A DNA stretch of 64,000 bases from Betaproteobacteria bacterium Ga0077532. GTDB lineage: Bacteria > Pseudomonadota > Gammaproteobacteria > Burkholderiales > Ga0077523. Every line of letters starts with the position of its first letter. Position 1 is the first letter of the stretch. The notes beneath the pieces were generated by a model. The model was not told the DNA's origin. It did no database searches and worked only from the letters and a program-made list of their open reading frames with translations. Shown piece after piece: positions 16,175 to 24,848 of the stretch. The position numbers were made by a program, and so were the translations under genes. Location: the NCBI GenBank assembly GCA_001464895.1, contig LNEE01000017.1, forward strand, positions 62,001 to 126,000, written 5' to 3'.

Positions 16175-17649
16175 GCAGCACCCGCCACGCGCGGCTGCGG
16201 CGGCACCTTGGCCTGCTTGGCCCGCGACCCGCGTCGCACCGCACGCATTCGGGGATCGAAAGCGTCACGCACGGCGTCCGCGAAGAGATTGGCCGAGAGC
16301 ACGAGCAACAGCATGAAGGCGAAGGCGGCTGCGAGGGACCACCAGACGATCGGTTCGCGCGCCATCTCGAGGCGGGCGGCGTTGATCATCGTTCCGAAGC
16401 TGTTCATGGCCGGGTCGACACCGACACCGACGTACGAGAGGACGGCCTCGGCCAGCACCAGCCCGCTGAACTTGAGCACCGTCGTGATGATGACCAGGTG
16501 AAACACGTTGGGGAGGATGTGCCGGAGAAGGATCCGGAAATGGCTCACGCCGAACGCCTGCGCCGCAAGGACGTACTCCTGCTCACGCAGCTTGAGGGTT
16601 TCGCCACGGAGCAGACGGCAGAGCCCCGTCCAGCTGGTCACCCCCAGGATGATGCACAGGAAGGTCAGCCGGAAGTCGGCGCGGCGGGTCACCGAATCGA
16701 AGATCTCGGGATGCGTGTCCATGTACACCTGCATCATCAGGACGGCCGCCGCGATGAGCAGCACGTCCGGAATCGAACTGAGCGTCGTGTAGAGGTACTG
16801 GATGGCATCGTCGATGCGACCGCGGAAGTACCCGGCGAGCATGCCGAGCGTCACCGCGAAGGGCAGCATCACCAGCGTCGTTGCCGTGCCGATGACCAGC
16901 GCCGTCCGTATGCTCTTCAACGTGAGATAGAAGACATCCTGTCCGACCTTGTCGGTGCCGAACACGTGATAGACGCCCGAGAGGGCGAACAGCATCGTGA
17001 ACGTCGTGATGAGCAGCAGAGCCGAGACGAGCATCGGACCGATCGGGATGTCGACATTCCCCTCGCGCATCGCTGCGAGTGCCCCGTCGAATGAAAGCCC
17101 GCGCCGACGGGCGTAGGTCCCGACGACCATGACCGAGGCGAGCACGCCGAGCACGGTCGAGATGCCGAGCGCTCGCAGCAATCGCTGGCCGATGTCGGCG
17201 GCCCGGTCCGTCTCCGGGTTCGCGAGATGGCTGCCGCCGTGCCGCAGGCGCGGGAACTCCCGAACCTGCGAGCCGTCGGGCCGCGTGATCGTCTCGCGGG
17301 AGTGCGCATGGGTCGCGAACGGCGCGGAGAAACTGCGCTCCTGCTGAACGCGAAGATGCTCCACGAGGACATCGAGCACGGACAACACATCCGGACCGTA
17401 GCGCATCTCGGCCTGGCCTTTCTCGGGTGGTGTCCCGCGCTGGAAATGCAGGCTGTCGAGAAAGCCGATCGCGAGAAACGCCAGCAGCACCGGCGCCGCG
17501 ATCATGCCGCCGGTGGAGCGCGCCACCTTGCGCCAGGGCGCACGCAGGTGTTCGTGCTGCCGCGCCTGGACGACGAATGCGATCACCGCCGCGATGAGCA
17601 GCAGCACCAGCATGTCCGTCCACAGCAGGATGGGTTTGAAGGGGAGCAT
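16171..17649 (-). CDS. yejE: YejE-like ABC permease with enlarged N-terminal region
   Basis: 492 residues from the ATG at 17649, well beyond the roughly 340 of typical YejE. The C-terminal half is a normal DppC/YejE permease: FGTDKVGQDVFYLTLKS, several membrane helices, and a coupling loop around LREQEYVLAAQAFGVSHFRI. The N-terminal half has extra membrane helices and a polar domain of about 130 residues between the second and third helices (RYGPDVLSVLDVL to DIGQRLLRALG). The start overlaps the yejB stop (TGATG). The extension may be a periplasmic accessory domain; no family was recognised for it. Confidence 0.85.
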   Translation of the reverse strand: MLPFKPILLWTDMLVLLLIAAVIAFVVQARQHEHLRAPWRKVARSTGGMIAAPVLLAFLAIGFLDSLHFQRGTPPEKGQAEMRYGPDVLSVLDVLVEHLRVQQERSFSAPFATHAHSRETITRPDGSQVREFPRLRHGGSHLANPETDRAADIGQRLLRALGISTVLGVLASVMVVGTYARRRGLSFDGALAAMREGNVDIPIGPMLVSALLLITTFTMLFALSGVYHVFGTDKVGQDVFYLTLKSIRTALVIGTATTLVMLPFAVTLGMLAGYFRGRIDDAIQYLYTTLSSIPDVLLIAAAVLMMQVYMDTHPEIFDSVTRRADFRLTFLCIILGVTSWTGLCRLLRGETLKLREQEYVLAAQAFGVSHFRILLRHILPNVFHLVIITTVLKFSGLVLAEAVLSYVGVGVDPAMNSFGTMINAARLEMAREPIVWWSLAAAFAFMLLLVLSANLFADAVRDAFDPRMRAVRRGSRAKQAKVPPQPRVAGAA

Positions 17650-18629
17650 CAGTCGAACCGGATCCGCGGATCGGCGAGCGTGTAGGAGATGTCGGTGAGG
17701 ATGAGACCGATGATGTACAAGAGCGACCCCAGGAAGACCATCGAGCGCACCACGGCGAAATCCTGAGAATTGATGGCTTCGATCGTGTAGCTGCCGAGGC
17801 CCGGAATGCCGAAGAAGGATTCCGTGACGAGGCTGCCGATGAAGAGGGAAGGGATCGCCACCACGACGCCTGTGAGGATGGGGATCAGACCGTTGCGAAG
17901 CACGTGCCGGAAGAGCACGCGGCTTTCGCGAAGACCCTTCGCGCGCGCCGTGCGCACGTAGTCCCGGTTGATCTCCTCCAGGAAGATGGTCCGGTACCAG
18001 CGGCCGCTCTCGCCAAGGCCGTGGGCAAGCCCCACGACGACAGGCAGGACCAGGAACCGCCACGCGGAGAGACCGTCGCCGAAGCCCGAGATCGGCACGA
18101 GATTCCACAGCTTGCTCACCACGTACTGCCCGCCGATGATGTAGAACATGCCCGAGATCGACATCGCGATGACGCACATCACGACGCCGGCCGTGTCGAG
18201 GGTCGTCGCGCGGAAGAACACGAGCAGCAGCGCGAAGCTCACGTAGGCAGCCAGACCCACCACGAACACCGGAAGCGCGATCGCCAGGCTCGGCCACATG
18301 CGGGTCGATATCTCGTGCCCGATGTCGCGCCCGTCGGACTCCGCAGCGCCGAAGTCGAACGCGAAGAGTCGGACCGAATGATCGAAGAAGATCGTGTTCG
18401 TCAGCTTCGCTGCGCCCTGCTCGGCGCCGTTCCATGCCACCGGACGGTCGTAGCCACGTTCGGCCTTCCAGCGCTCGATGGCTTCGGGCGTGACGCGCTT
18501 CACACCGAGCTGCATCCTCGCCATGTCGTCGGGTGTGTTGACGATGAAAAACAGGAAGAACGTGATGAGGTTCACGCCGATCAGGATCGGGATCGCGTAG
18601 AGGATGCGACGGACGATGTAGCGCAGCAT
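17649..18629 (-). CDS. yejB: YejB-like ABC permease
   Basis: 326 residues, six membrane helices. It begins with the Opp/Dpp-type MLRYIVRRILYAIPILIGV and has the long first periplasmic loop of this group (about residues 30-105). The coupling region reads INRDYVRTARAKGLRESRVL and the C-terminal part GIPGLGSYTIEAINSQDFAVV is the family signature. With YejE it forms the transmembrane channel for oligopeptide import. It lies four bases after the binding-protein stop and overlaps yejE by one base, so the four genes are one operon in the order yejA-yejB-yejE-yejF. Confidence 0.9.
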   Translation of the reverse strand: MLRYIVRRILYAIPILIGVNLITFFLFFIVNTPDDMARMQLGVKRVTPEAIERWKAERGYDRPVAWNGAEQGAAKLTNTIFFDHSVRLFAFDFGAAESDGRDIGHEISTRMWPSLAIALPVFVVGLAAYVSFALLLVFFRATTLDTAGVVMCVIAMSISGMFYIIGGQYVVSKLWNLVPISGFGDGLSAWRFLVLPVVVGLAHGLGESGRWYRTIFLEEINRDYVRTARAKGLRESRVLFRHVLRNGLIPILTGVVVAIPSLFIGSLVTESFFGIPGLGSYTIEAINSQDFAVVRSMVFLGSLLYIIGLILTDISYTLADPRIRFD

Positions 18630-18633
18630 CGGA

Positions 18634-20844
18634 TCAGCCTCCGGTCAGAGCCGCGGCCGCCGTGCGTTGCTCGCGCCGGCGATGCGCAACCACGGCAGGC
18701 GTGACGAACGCAGCGACCACGAGCATCGCCATGCCCAGGGGCCAGAGAACCGGACGGTTCCATTGGGCCTGCAGAGAAGCCCGTGACGCGGGCTCGATGC
18801 GCTGGTACTTGAGCAGGTTGTTCGCGATCGGATTGGGCTTGCGATTGAACACCCACCCATGGGTCAGCCCGTACTCCTTCGGATGCATTCCCCAGAGCCA
18901 GGGGGCATCGGCGCGGAGGATCTCCTGCATCCGGTCGATGAGTGCCTGACGCTCGGGGCCGTTGTCCATGTTCTTCATCTGCTCGAAGAGACGGTCGTAC
19001 TCGGCGTTCACGTAGTTCGAGGCATTCTCGCCCTGCGATTTCACCTTGCCCTGCTCGCCGTGCAGCAGAAAGAAGAAGTTCTCGGGATCGGGATAGTCGG
19101 CATTCCAGCCCCAGTTGAAGATCTGCGCGTTGCCCTTGCGGATCTTCTCCTGGAACCGGTTGTAGTCGGTGGCACGCACCACGAGATCGATCTCCAGCTT
19201 CGCGAACTGCTTGCGCAGCCAGTCGAGGCGGTTCTTGTCATCGGGCCCGCGTGCCGTGGCGTCGAGATACAGCACGAGCGGCTTGCCGTTCGCACGATCG
19301 ACGCCTCCCGGATAGCCGGCTTCCGCAAGCAAGCGCTTCGCCTCTTCGATCGATTTACGGCGCGGCTGTCCATCGACCCAGTCGTACACGACCCGATTGA
19401 TGCCGGCCTCGCCATCTCGGTAACCGTAGATGCCGGGCGGGATGGGCCCCTGCGCAGGGATGCCCCGGCCGTTTGCGAAGATCGACACGAACTCCTCGTA
19501 GTCGACCGCGATGGAGATCGCCTGTCGAAGCTTGCGCGACTTCTCGCCGCTGCCCCCGACCACGCTGTCGAGCATGTTGAAGCCCATGTACATCGTGGAC
19601 GGCGCCACGGCAGTCTTCAGCTGGACCCCTTTCGCCTGCATCTCGTCGGTGAGCATGACCTGCCCGGACCCGGATACCTGGACGGCCTGATCGAAGGCAT
19701 CCGCGGAGATGCCGGACATGTCGTAATAGCCCTGCAGGAATTTGTTCCAGTAGGGGATGCTTTCCCGCTCGAGCGTGAACACGGCCCGATCGATGAACGG
19801 AATGGACTTGCCGGCATCGGCGAGGAGCCCACGCTCGACGTCGCCTGCCTCGCCCTCTGTCGGATAGCGCTCGCCGAAGTAGTTCGGATTGCGTTCCAGC
19901 ACCATCACGCGGTTCGGATTGTTCACTGTCAGCATGTAGGGGCCCGCCCCCACGGGATACCAATCGAGGGTGATGTTGCGGCGGGCAAGACCGGGTTGCG
20001 CATAGAAGCGGTCCACTTCATGCGGAATCGGCGCGAAGAACGGCATCGCCAGCCAGTAAGCGAATTGGGGGTACTTGCCCTTCAGGCGGATCCGATAGGT
20101 GCGCTCGTCGACGACCTCGACGCCGGCGAGCGGGTACTTCCGAAGATCCAGCCATTCACCCTTTCGGCCTGCCTGGATCGCGTCGGCATCGGCGGCCTTG
20201 AGCGCGTCGGCGTACTCCTTCAACCCGACGATGTAGTCGCTCATCAGTCCGAGAATCGGCGAATGCAGACGCGGATGCGCAAGCCGCTTGATCTGGTAGA
20301 CGAAGTCTTCCGCGCGAACGTCGCGCGAGTCGCGCTGATCGAGGTCACCCAGCACGTGGATGTTCGACAGCGCCCGTTCGTCCATGTCGAGATAGTGCGC
20401 AGAACCATCCGGCCGCACGGCGAAGGCTGGATGCGGTTGATAACGGAGACCCGGGCGCAGCCGGATCTCGTAGACGCTGAATGCAATGGCCGCCGAGTCT
20501 GCATCGGCCCGTAGAGGCTGCCCCTGGGCGTCGAGGTACACGGGCTCGGGCACTGCCTCCGCTGCAAACGGCATCAGCGTGAACGGGCGCTTCAGGTAGT
20601 GGTACTGCAGCGGGGGGGTGTAGATCTGCGCGGTGAAAGCGATCTCGTTCGAACTGTAGGACTGCACAGGATCGAGATGCTTGGGGCGCTCGTTGAACGC
20701 CGCATGCAGGGTGTTCGAGAAACGTTCCGTCGGCGGATGCGGGTCGTTCCACGGGCCGCTGCATGCGGACAGGATCGACCAGGCGAACAACGCGAGCAAT
20801 GATCGACACGGCAGCGTCAGGCGCATGCGGAGCGTGACATCCAT
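18634..20844 (-). CDS. yejA: Oligopeptide-binding lipoprotein (family 5) with C-terminal membrane helix
   Basis: 736 residues from the ATG at 20844, or 730 from 20826; neither has a strong ribosome site. The second start gives a lipoprotein signal with lipobox LSAC, Cys22. The body is an extracellular solute-binding protein family 5 domain ([18 protein letters not shown] near the mature start; [29 protein letters not shown]). Unusually, the last 45 residues contain [20 protein letters not shown] followed by HRRREQR, a clear membrane helix with a positive cytosolic end, so the protein may be held at both ends. It is longer than E. coli YejA (about 600). It heads the yej operon and diverges from fabI. 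Confidence 0.87.
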   Translation of the reverse strand: MDVTLRMRLTLPCRSLLALFAWSILSACSGPWNDPHPPTERFSNTLHAAFNERPKHLDPVQSYSSNEIAFTAQIYTPPLQYHYLKRPFTLMPFAAEAVPEPVYLDAQGQPLRADADSAAIAFSVYEIRLRPGLRYQPHPAFAVRPDGSAHYLDMDERALSNIHVLGDLDQRDSRDVRAEDFVYQIKRLAHPRLHSPILGLMSDYIVGLKEYADALKAADADAIQAGRKGEWLDLRKYPLAGVEVVDERTYRIRLKGKYPQFAYWLAMPFFAPIPHEVDRFYAQPGLARRNITLDWYPVGAGPYMLTVNNPNRVMVLERNPNYFGERYPTEGEAGDVERGLLADAGKSIPFIDRAVFTLERESIPYWNKFLQGYYDMSGISADAFDQAVQVSGSGQVMLTDEMQAKGVQLKTAVAPSTMYMGFNMLDSVVGGSGEKSRKLRQAISIAVDYEEFVSIFANGRGIPAQGPIPPGIYGYRDGEAGINRVVYDWVDGQPRRKSIEEAKRLLAEAGYPGGVDRANGKPLVLYLDATARGPDDKNRLDWLRKQFAKLEIDLVVRATDYNRFQEKIRKGNAQIFNWGWNADYPDPENFFFLLHGEQGKVKSQGENASNYVNAEYDRLFEQMKNMDNGPERQALIDRMQEILRADAPWLWGMHPKEYGLTHGWVFNRKPNPIANNLLKYQRIEPASRASLQAQWNRPVLWPLGMAMLVVAAFVTPAVVAHRRREQRTAAAALTGG

Positions 20845-20875
20845 GGGGTGAGGTGCCGCGACCACTTCGGGGAAA

Positions 20876-20905
20876 TGGAGTCGCGGGACGGAGCGCCCAT
20901 ATAAT
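20876..20905 (+). promoter_or_regulatory. fabI promoter, overlapping a possible yejA promoter on the other strand
   Basis: A perfect TATAAT lies at 20900-20905, with a weak -35 (TGGAGT, 20876-20881) 18 bases upstream, giving a start near 20912 and a leader of about 25 bases to fabI. The same AT island reads TATTAT on the opposite strand, so the divergent yejA operon may use an overlapping promoter. Confidence 0.5.
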
Positions 20906-20936
20906 AGCGACCTCCATCCATCGCAGGTACACATCC

Positions 20937-21728
20937 ATGGCATTCCTGCAGGGCAAGACGATCCTGATCACCGGCATGCTCAGCAACCGCTCGATCGCAT
21001 ACGGCATCGCTCGCGCATGTCATCGCGAAGGTGCCGCGCTCGCATTCACGTATCAAGGCGAGCGCGTCGAGGACCGGGTACGTGAACTCGCGTCCGAATT
21101 CGGGTCGGATCTCGTCTTCGGCTGCGACGTCGCGAACGATGCCGAGATCACCGCGCTGTTCGATCAGCTCGGCGCCCGTTGGGATGGACTCGATGGTCTG
21201 GTGCACTCGATCGCCTTCGCGCCGCGCGAGGCACTCGCAGGCGACTACCTCGATACGGTCAATCGCGAGGCCTTCCGAATCGCTCACGACATCAGCTCAT
21301 ACAGTTTCGCGGCGCTGGCGAAAGCAGCGCGGCCAATGATGGACGGCCGGGGCGGATCCCTCCTCACGCTGAGCTATCTCGGGGCCGAGCGCGCGCTGCC
21401 GAACTACAACGTGATGGGGCTCGCGAAAGCGAGCCTCGAGGCCAACGTGCGTTACATGGCACAGAGCCTCGGTCCGCGCGGGATACGAGTGAACGCCGTG
21501 TCGGCGGGCCCGATCAAGACTCTTGCCGCCGCCGGCATCGGCAACTTCTCGAAACTGCTCGCTCACAATGAACGTGCAGCCCCCCTCCGGCGCAATGTGA
21601 CGACCGAGGAAGTCGGGAATGCGTCCGCGTTCCTGCTCAGTTCGCTGGCAAGCGGCATCACGGGAGAGATTCTCTACGTGGATGGTGGATTCAACATCAC
21701 GAGCCTGGGCGGACTGGACGCCACATGA
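20937..21728 (+). CDS. fabI: Enoyl-[acyl-carrier-protein] reductase (NADH)
   Basis: 263 residues. GCAGG lies about nine bases before the ATG. The FabI features are present: N-terminal [20 protein letters not shown] (the altered dinucleotide loop of this family), Y147 and the catalytic Y157-x6-K164 in the [14 protein letters not shown] region, and C-terminal [10 protein letters not shown]. It catalyses the last reduction of each fatty-acid elongation round in the cytosol. It is a single gene with its own TATAAT promoter, closed by a strong hairpin shared with the convergent ppiD gene. Confidence 0.96.
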   Translation: MAFLQGKTILITGMLSNRSIAYGIARACHREGAALAFTYQGERVEDRVRELASEFGSDLVFGCDVANDAEITALFDQLGARWDGLDGLVHSIAFAPREALAGDYLDTVNREAFRIAHDISSYSFAALAKAARPMMDGRGGSLLTLSYLGAERALPNYNVMGLAKASLEANVRYMAQSLGPRGIRVNAVSAGPIKTLAAAGIGNFSKLLAHNERAAPLRRNVTTEEVGNASAFLLSSLASGITGEILYVDGGFNITSLGGLDAT

Positions 21729-21807
21729 TCGGGCGCCGACACGGGATCCGCTGAGGGGCCTCGACGAACGGCGCTCTTCACGGTGCTCTCGCCCCGTGGC
21801 ATCACCC

Positions 21808-21848
21808 GAAAACGACTACGCCGCCCAAGAGGCGGCGTAGTCGTTTTC
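21808..21848. terminator. Bidirectional terminator between fabI and ppiD
   Basis: A perfect 18-bp inverted repeat, GAAAACGACTACGCCGCC (21808-21825) and its complement (21831-21848), encloses a five-base loop. Because the arms begin with AAAA and end with TTTT, both strands present a GC-rich hairpin followed by U residues. Confidence 0.92.
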
Positions 21849-21869
21849 GAACCGCATCAGAGCAGTCGG

Positions 21870-23780
21870 CTACTGCACCTTCTTCTGAACCTTGGCCGTA
21901 TCGACCGACACGCCCATCGTGGCTTTCACCGTCTGCGTATAGGCGTCGAACTGCTGCTGGGCTGCAAGCTGGGCAATCTGCTTCGCCAACTCCTTCTGAA
22001 CCACCTCTGAAGGCTCCGGCGCCTCGATCACCTTCGTGACCCGATAGATCACGAAGCGCCCCTTGTCCGCTGGGACGCCCACATACAACGGCAACTTGGC
22101 GGGGTCGGCAGAGAACACATCGCGCGCGGCTTCGGCTTGGAGAGCCCCAGGGTTCCCGAGCGAAACCATCGTGGGGGGCGACCAGACGATTCCCTTGTCA
22201 TCGCCTTTCTTCACGCGGTCGAGCGTCGCCTTGCCTTCCTGCTCGGCAAGCTTCAACGCTTTGTCGATCTGAACCTGTCTGCGCACTTCGCCCTTGATAT
22301 CGTCGAAGGGCAGCACATGGGCCTCACGATGATCGACGACACGCGCTGCGATCACGGTGTTGGCGTCAACCTCGACGGCATCCGTGTTGCGCTTCTGCTT
22401 GATCGAATCTTCCGAGAAGATCTTGGCGAGCATAGCGGGCTTGACCAGTGTCGCAGGCTGACCGCCGCCGTTCCGCGTGATCCAGTCGCTCGTCTGGACG
22501 ACGAGTTTCAGCGCTTCGGCCGCGGGCTTCAGGCTGTCCGATTGCTCCACGACCTTGATCTGCAGTTCCTCCACGGCGTCGGCGAAGAGCTTGCCGGCCT
22601 GCGCCCTTCGCAGTTCCGCTTCGATCTCTCCGCGGACCTTCTCGAACGGGACGGTCTCGGCCGGCTTGACCGCGTCGAGACGAATGATGTGGAACCCATA
22701 CTGAGTCTCGACCGGGCCGGCGAACTCCCCCACCTTGAGGGTGAAGACTGCGTCGTCGAACGGCTTGACCATCGCACCGCGCGCATTGAATCCGAGGTCT
22801 CCTCCGTTCACGGCAGATCCGGGATCCTGGGACTCCTTCTTCGCGACCGCGGCAAAGCTCTTCGGGTCCTTCCGAACCTTGTCCAGCAGTTCTTCGGCAC
22901 GCTTTCTAGTCTCGGCTTTCCCTTCTGGCTTCGCATCCTTCGGGACCGTCAGCAGTATGTGGCTCGCGCGCCGCTCCTCAGGCTTACCGTACTGGGCCGC
23001 ATTCTTCTCGTAGACGACCTTGATCTCCGACTCAGGGATAGCAATCCCTCTCGCCGCATCGTCCGGCGTCAGAACGACGTACTCGACCTTCACCCGTTCG
23101 GGGATCCGGAAATCGTTCTGTCGATCGTCGTAGAACTTGCGGACCTCGTCGTCCCCGACCGTGACGCGGGCGAACACCTGGTCGGGCGTCATCGTCCACT
23201 GGCTCACCTCGCGCTGCTGTTCACGCAGCTTGCCGAGGCGCTTCACGACCGCGTCGGAGACGAATGTCGAATCGTTGACCGTATCGCGCACCTGCGACAC
23301 ACGAAGATCCTGGCGGATCCCCTCTTCGAACATCAGATCGGTCTTGCCTTGACGGCGGAGGATCTCCTCGTACTTCGCGGAAGAAAACTCGCCGGTGGAA
23401 TCGTCTCGGAAGTACGGCACCTCAAGGATGACCTTGCGGATTTGTTCGTTGGGCACAGCCAAACCCGACTTCAGCGCATGGGCCAGTAGCGCACGGCGCT
23501 CCACGAGGGCATTCACAACTGCGTTGCGAACTTCGTTGCTGTCGAGAAGCGCAGGGTCCGCCTTCTCCTTCATCATTTGGCGGAGCTGATCCTGCCGCTC
23601 TCGCAATGCCTGTTCGAAGTCGTTCGGCGAGATGGTCGTTCCGGCGACCTTGGCAACTGCGCCAGAGCTGGACGAATCATCGAAGTAGTAGTTGATCCCG
23701 AACATTGCAAACGACGGGACTATCAGGATGGCCAACACCATCATGATCCAACGCTTGTGCTTCTCGACCCATTCGAACAT
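21870..23780 (-). CDS. ppiD: Peptidyl-prolyl cis-trans isomerase D, periplasmic chaperone
   Basis: 636 residues from the ATG at 23780. A short cytosolic start (MFEWVEKHKR) precedes one membrane helix (about 11-30), then a SurA-like N-terminal chaperone domain (about 40-200) and a parvulin domain (about 270-370, with RRASHILLTVP, GGDLGF and YGFHIIRLD). A C-terminal chaperone region follows. It helps fold proteins emerging from the Sec translocon. Placement downstream of hupB and lon is the classic proteobacterial order. It is preceded by a tRNA terminator, so it probably has its own promoter in 23781-23926, which I could not pin down. Confidence 0.93.
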   Translation of the reverse strand: MFEWVEKHKRWIMMVLAILIVPSFAMFGINYYFDDSSSSGAVAKVAGTTISPNDFEQALRERQDQLRQMMKEKADPALLDSNEVRNAVVNALVERRALLAHALKSGLAVPNEQIRKVILEVPYFRDDSTGEFSSAKYEEILRRQGKTDLMFEEGIRQDLRVSQVRDTVNDSTFVSDAVVKRLGKLREQQREVSQWTMTPDQVFARVTVGDDEVRKFYDDRQNDFRIPERVKVEYVVLTPDDAARGIAIPESEIKVVYEKNAAQYGKPEERRASHILLTVPKDAKPEGKAETRKRAEELLDKVRKDPKSFAAVAKKESQDPGSAVNGGDLGFNARGAMVKPFDDAVFTLKVGEFAGPVETQYGFHIIRLDAVKPAETVPFEKVRGEIEAELRRAQAGKLFADAVEELQIKVVEQSDSLKPAAEALKLVVQTSDWITRNGGGQPATLVKPAMLAKIFSEDSIKQKRNTDAVEVDANTVIAARVVDHREAHVLPFDDIKGEVRRQVQIDKALKLAEQEGKATLDRVKKGDDKGIVWSPPTMVSLGNPGALQAEAARDVFSADPAKLPLYVGVPADKGRFVIYRVTKVIEAPEPSEVVQKELAKQIAQLAAQQQFDAYTQTVKATMGVSVDTAKVQKKVQ

Positions 23781-23920
23781 GGCTATCGGACGCTCTGGAA
23801 AGTTGAAGACCCTGGCGCTGCCGGCGCGATGTTCCACGCGGCATCCAGATCTCGCGGTGCCCGCATCGCGGAATGCGCCGCAAACACGGAGCGAGCGCTG
23901 AACGCAAAGAGATCAGCAGA

Positions 23921-23950
23921 AACGAAAAAGGCGAACCGTAGTTCGCCTTT
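23921..23950 (-). terminator. Terminator after tRNA-Asp
   Basis: On the minus strand AAAGGCGAAC pairs perfectly with GTTCGCCTTT around a four-base loop (23927-23950), and TTTTTCGTT follows. It begins 10 bases after the encoded CCA of tRNA-Asp. Confidence 0.85.
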
Positions 23951-23959
23951 CCCGACATT

Positions 23960-24036
23960 TGGCGGAGTGGACGGGACTCGAACCCGCGACCCCCGGCGTG
24001 ACAGGCCGGTATTCTAACCAACTGAACTACCACTCC
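23960..24036 (-). tRNA. tRNA-Asp (GTC)
   Basis: 77 bases including encoded CCA. The acceptor GGAGTGG pairs with the 3' strand, the anticodon loop is CTGTCAC (anticodon GTC), and the T loop is GTTCGAGTC. It is co-oriented with tRNA-Val 158 bases upstream and with hupB, and is followed by a clear terminator. Confidence 0.96.
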
Positions 24037-24193
24037 AGAATTTGTTCCCTACCCTACAGCACTACTTCGCGTGAACTGCTTTGGTGCTCCCGCCTCACAT
24101 CCGATATCTCAAGGGCCACGATCGGAGGCTTTTGGTTGCCGAACACCTATCGAACACATCTATCGCTACTGCCCACTACCAACCTAATGCCAC

Positions 24194-24269
24194 TGGTGGG
24201 TGCTGAGAGGCTCGAACTCCCGACATTCGCCTTGTAAGGGCGACGCTCTACCAACTGAGCTAAGCACCC
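24194..24269 (-). tRNA. tRNA-Val (TAC)
   Basis: 76 bases including encoded CCA. The acceptor GGGTGCT pairs with AGCACCC, the D arm contains TAGCTCAGTTGG, the anticodon loop is CTTACAA (anticodon TAC) and the T arm has GTTCGAGC. It lies 80 bases after the hupB stop, so it may be cotranscribed with hupB or have its own promoter. Confidence 0.96.
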
Positions 24270-24349
24270 GACGACTTGCCTGGAGCAGCTTGGAGCCGTA
24301 CTGCCGCTGAAGCCACATCCCACTGCGTTTCGCGACTCACGAAAGACCG

Positions 24350-24622
24350 CTAGTTTAATGCGTCCTTCAACGCCTTTCCAGCCCGAAATTTCGGAATCTT
24401 TGCTGACTTGATCTTGATCGCGGCGCCCGTCCGTGGATTGCGCCCGCTGCGTGAAGCCCGCTTGTTCACGTAGAAGGTGCCGAACCCTACCAACGTCACG
24501 GTCCCGCCCTTCTTCAATGTCGTCCGGATCGATGTCACCGCTGCATCCAGCGCACGCCCCGCCGCTGCCTTCGAAATGTCCGCGGATTTCGCGATTGCCT
24601 CGATCAGTTCCGATTTGTTCAC
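24350..24622 (-). CDS. hupB: DNA-binding protein HU
   Basis: 90 residues, exactly the HU length, from a GTG at 24622 with AAGGGGA eight bases upstream. It begins [20 protein letters not shown] and carries the family arm [12 protein letters not shown] that inserts into the DNA minor groove, preceded by [10 protein letters not shown] is a nucleoid protein that bends DNA and supports replication, recombination and repression. It lies between lon and the tRNA pair and has its own strong promoter. Confidence 0.96.
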   Translation of the reverse strand: MNKSELIEAIAKSADISKAAAGRALDAAVTSIRTTLKKGGTVTLVGFGTFYVNKRASRSGRNPRTGAAIKIKSAKIPKFRAGKALKDALN

Positions 24623-24765
24623 GCCCGTCCCCTTTCGCCCGATAGGTCCCATTCGATGACCGCGGAGGGAGTCTCCCCGGCCCCATCCCCGACTGCAGTT
24701 TTTTACTTGATGTCGATCCGGAAGAGTGCCGCGCGTCAATGCGCAGATCTCATTTTCTCCGCCAA

Positions 24766-24795
24766 CTTATAGCAAGCGCAAAAACGGCATGTCAA
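24766..24795 (-). promoter_or_regulatory. Strong sigma-70 promoter of hupB
   Basis: On the minus strand TTGACA (24795-24790) and TATAAG (24771-24766) are separated by 18 bases, and TGC directly precedes the -10, making an extended -10. Transcription would start near 24759, about 135 bases before the hupB GTG, leaving a sizeable untranslated leader. Confidence 0.75.
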
Positions 24796-24848
24796 GGAAC
24801 GGTTCCGTGCCCGGACGCGTAGCATCCGGGCACCGTCGAGCGTGGGGT

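Noticed and set aside
24806..24833. Terminator after lon
   Set aside because: A 9-bp stem exists (GTGCCCGGA/TCCGGGCAC) but there is no T-run on the minus strand and the loop is nine bases.
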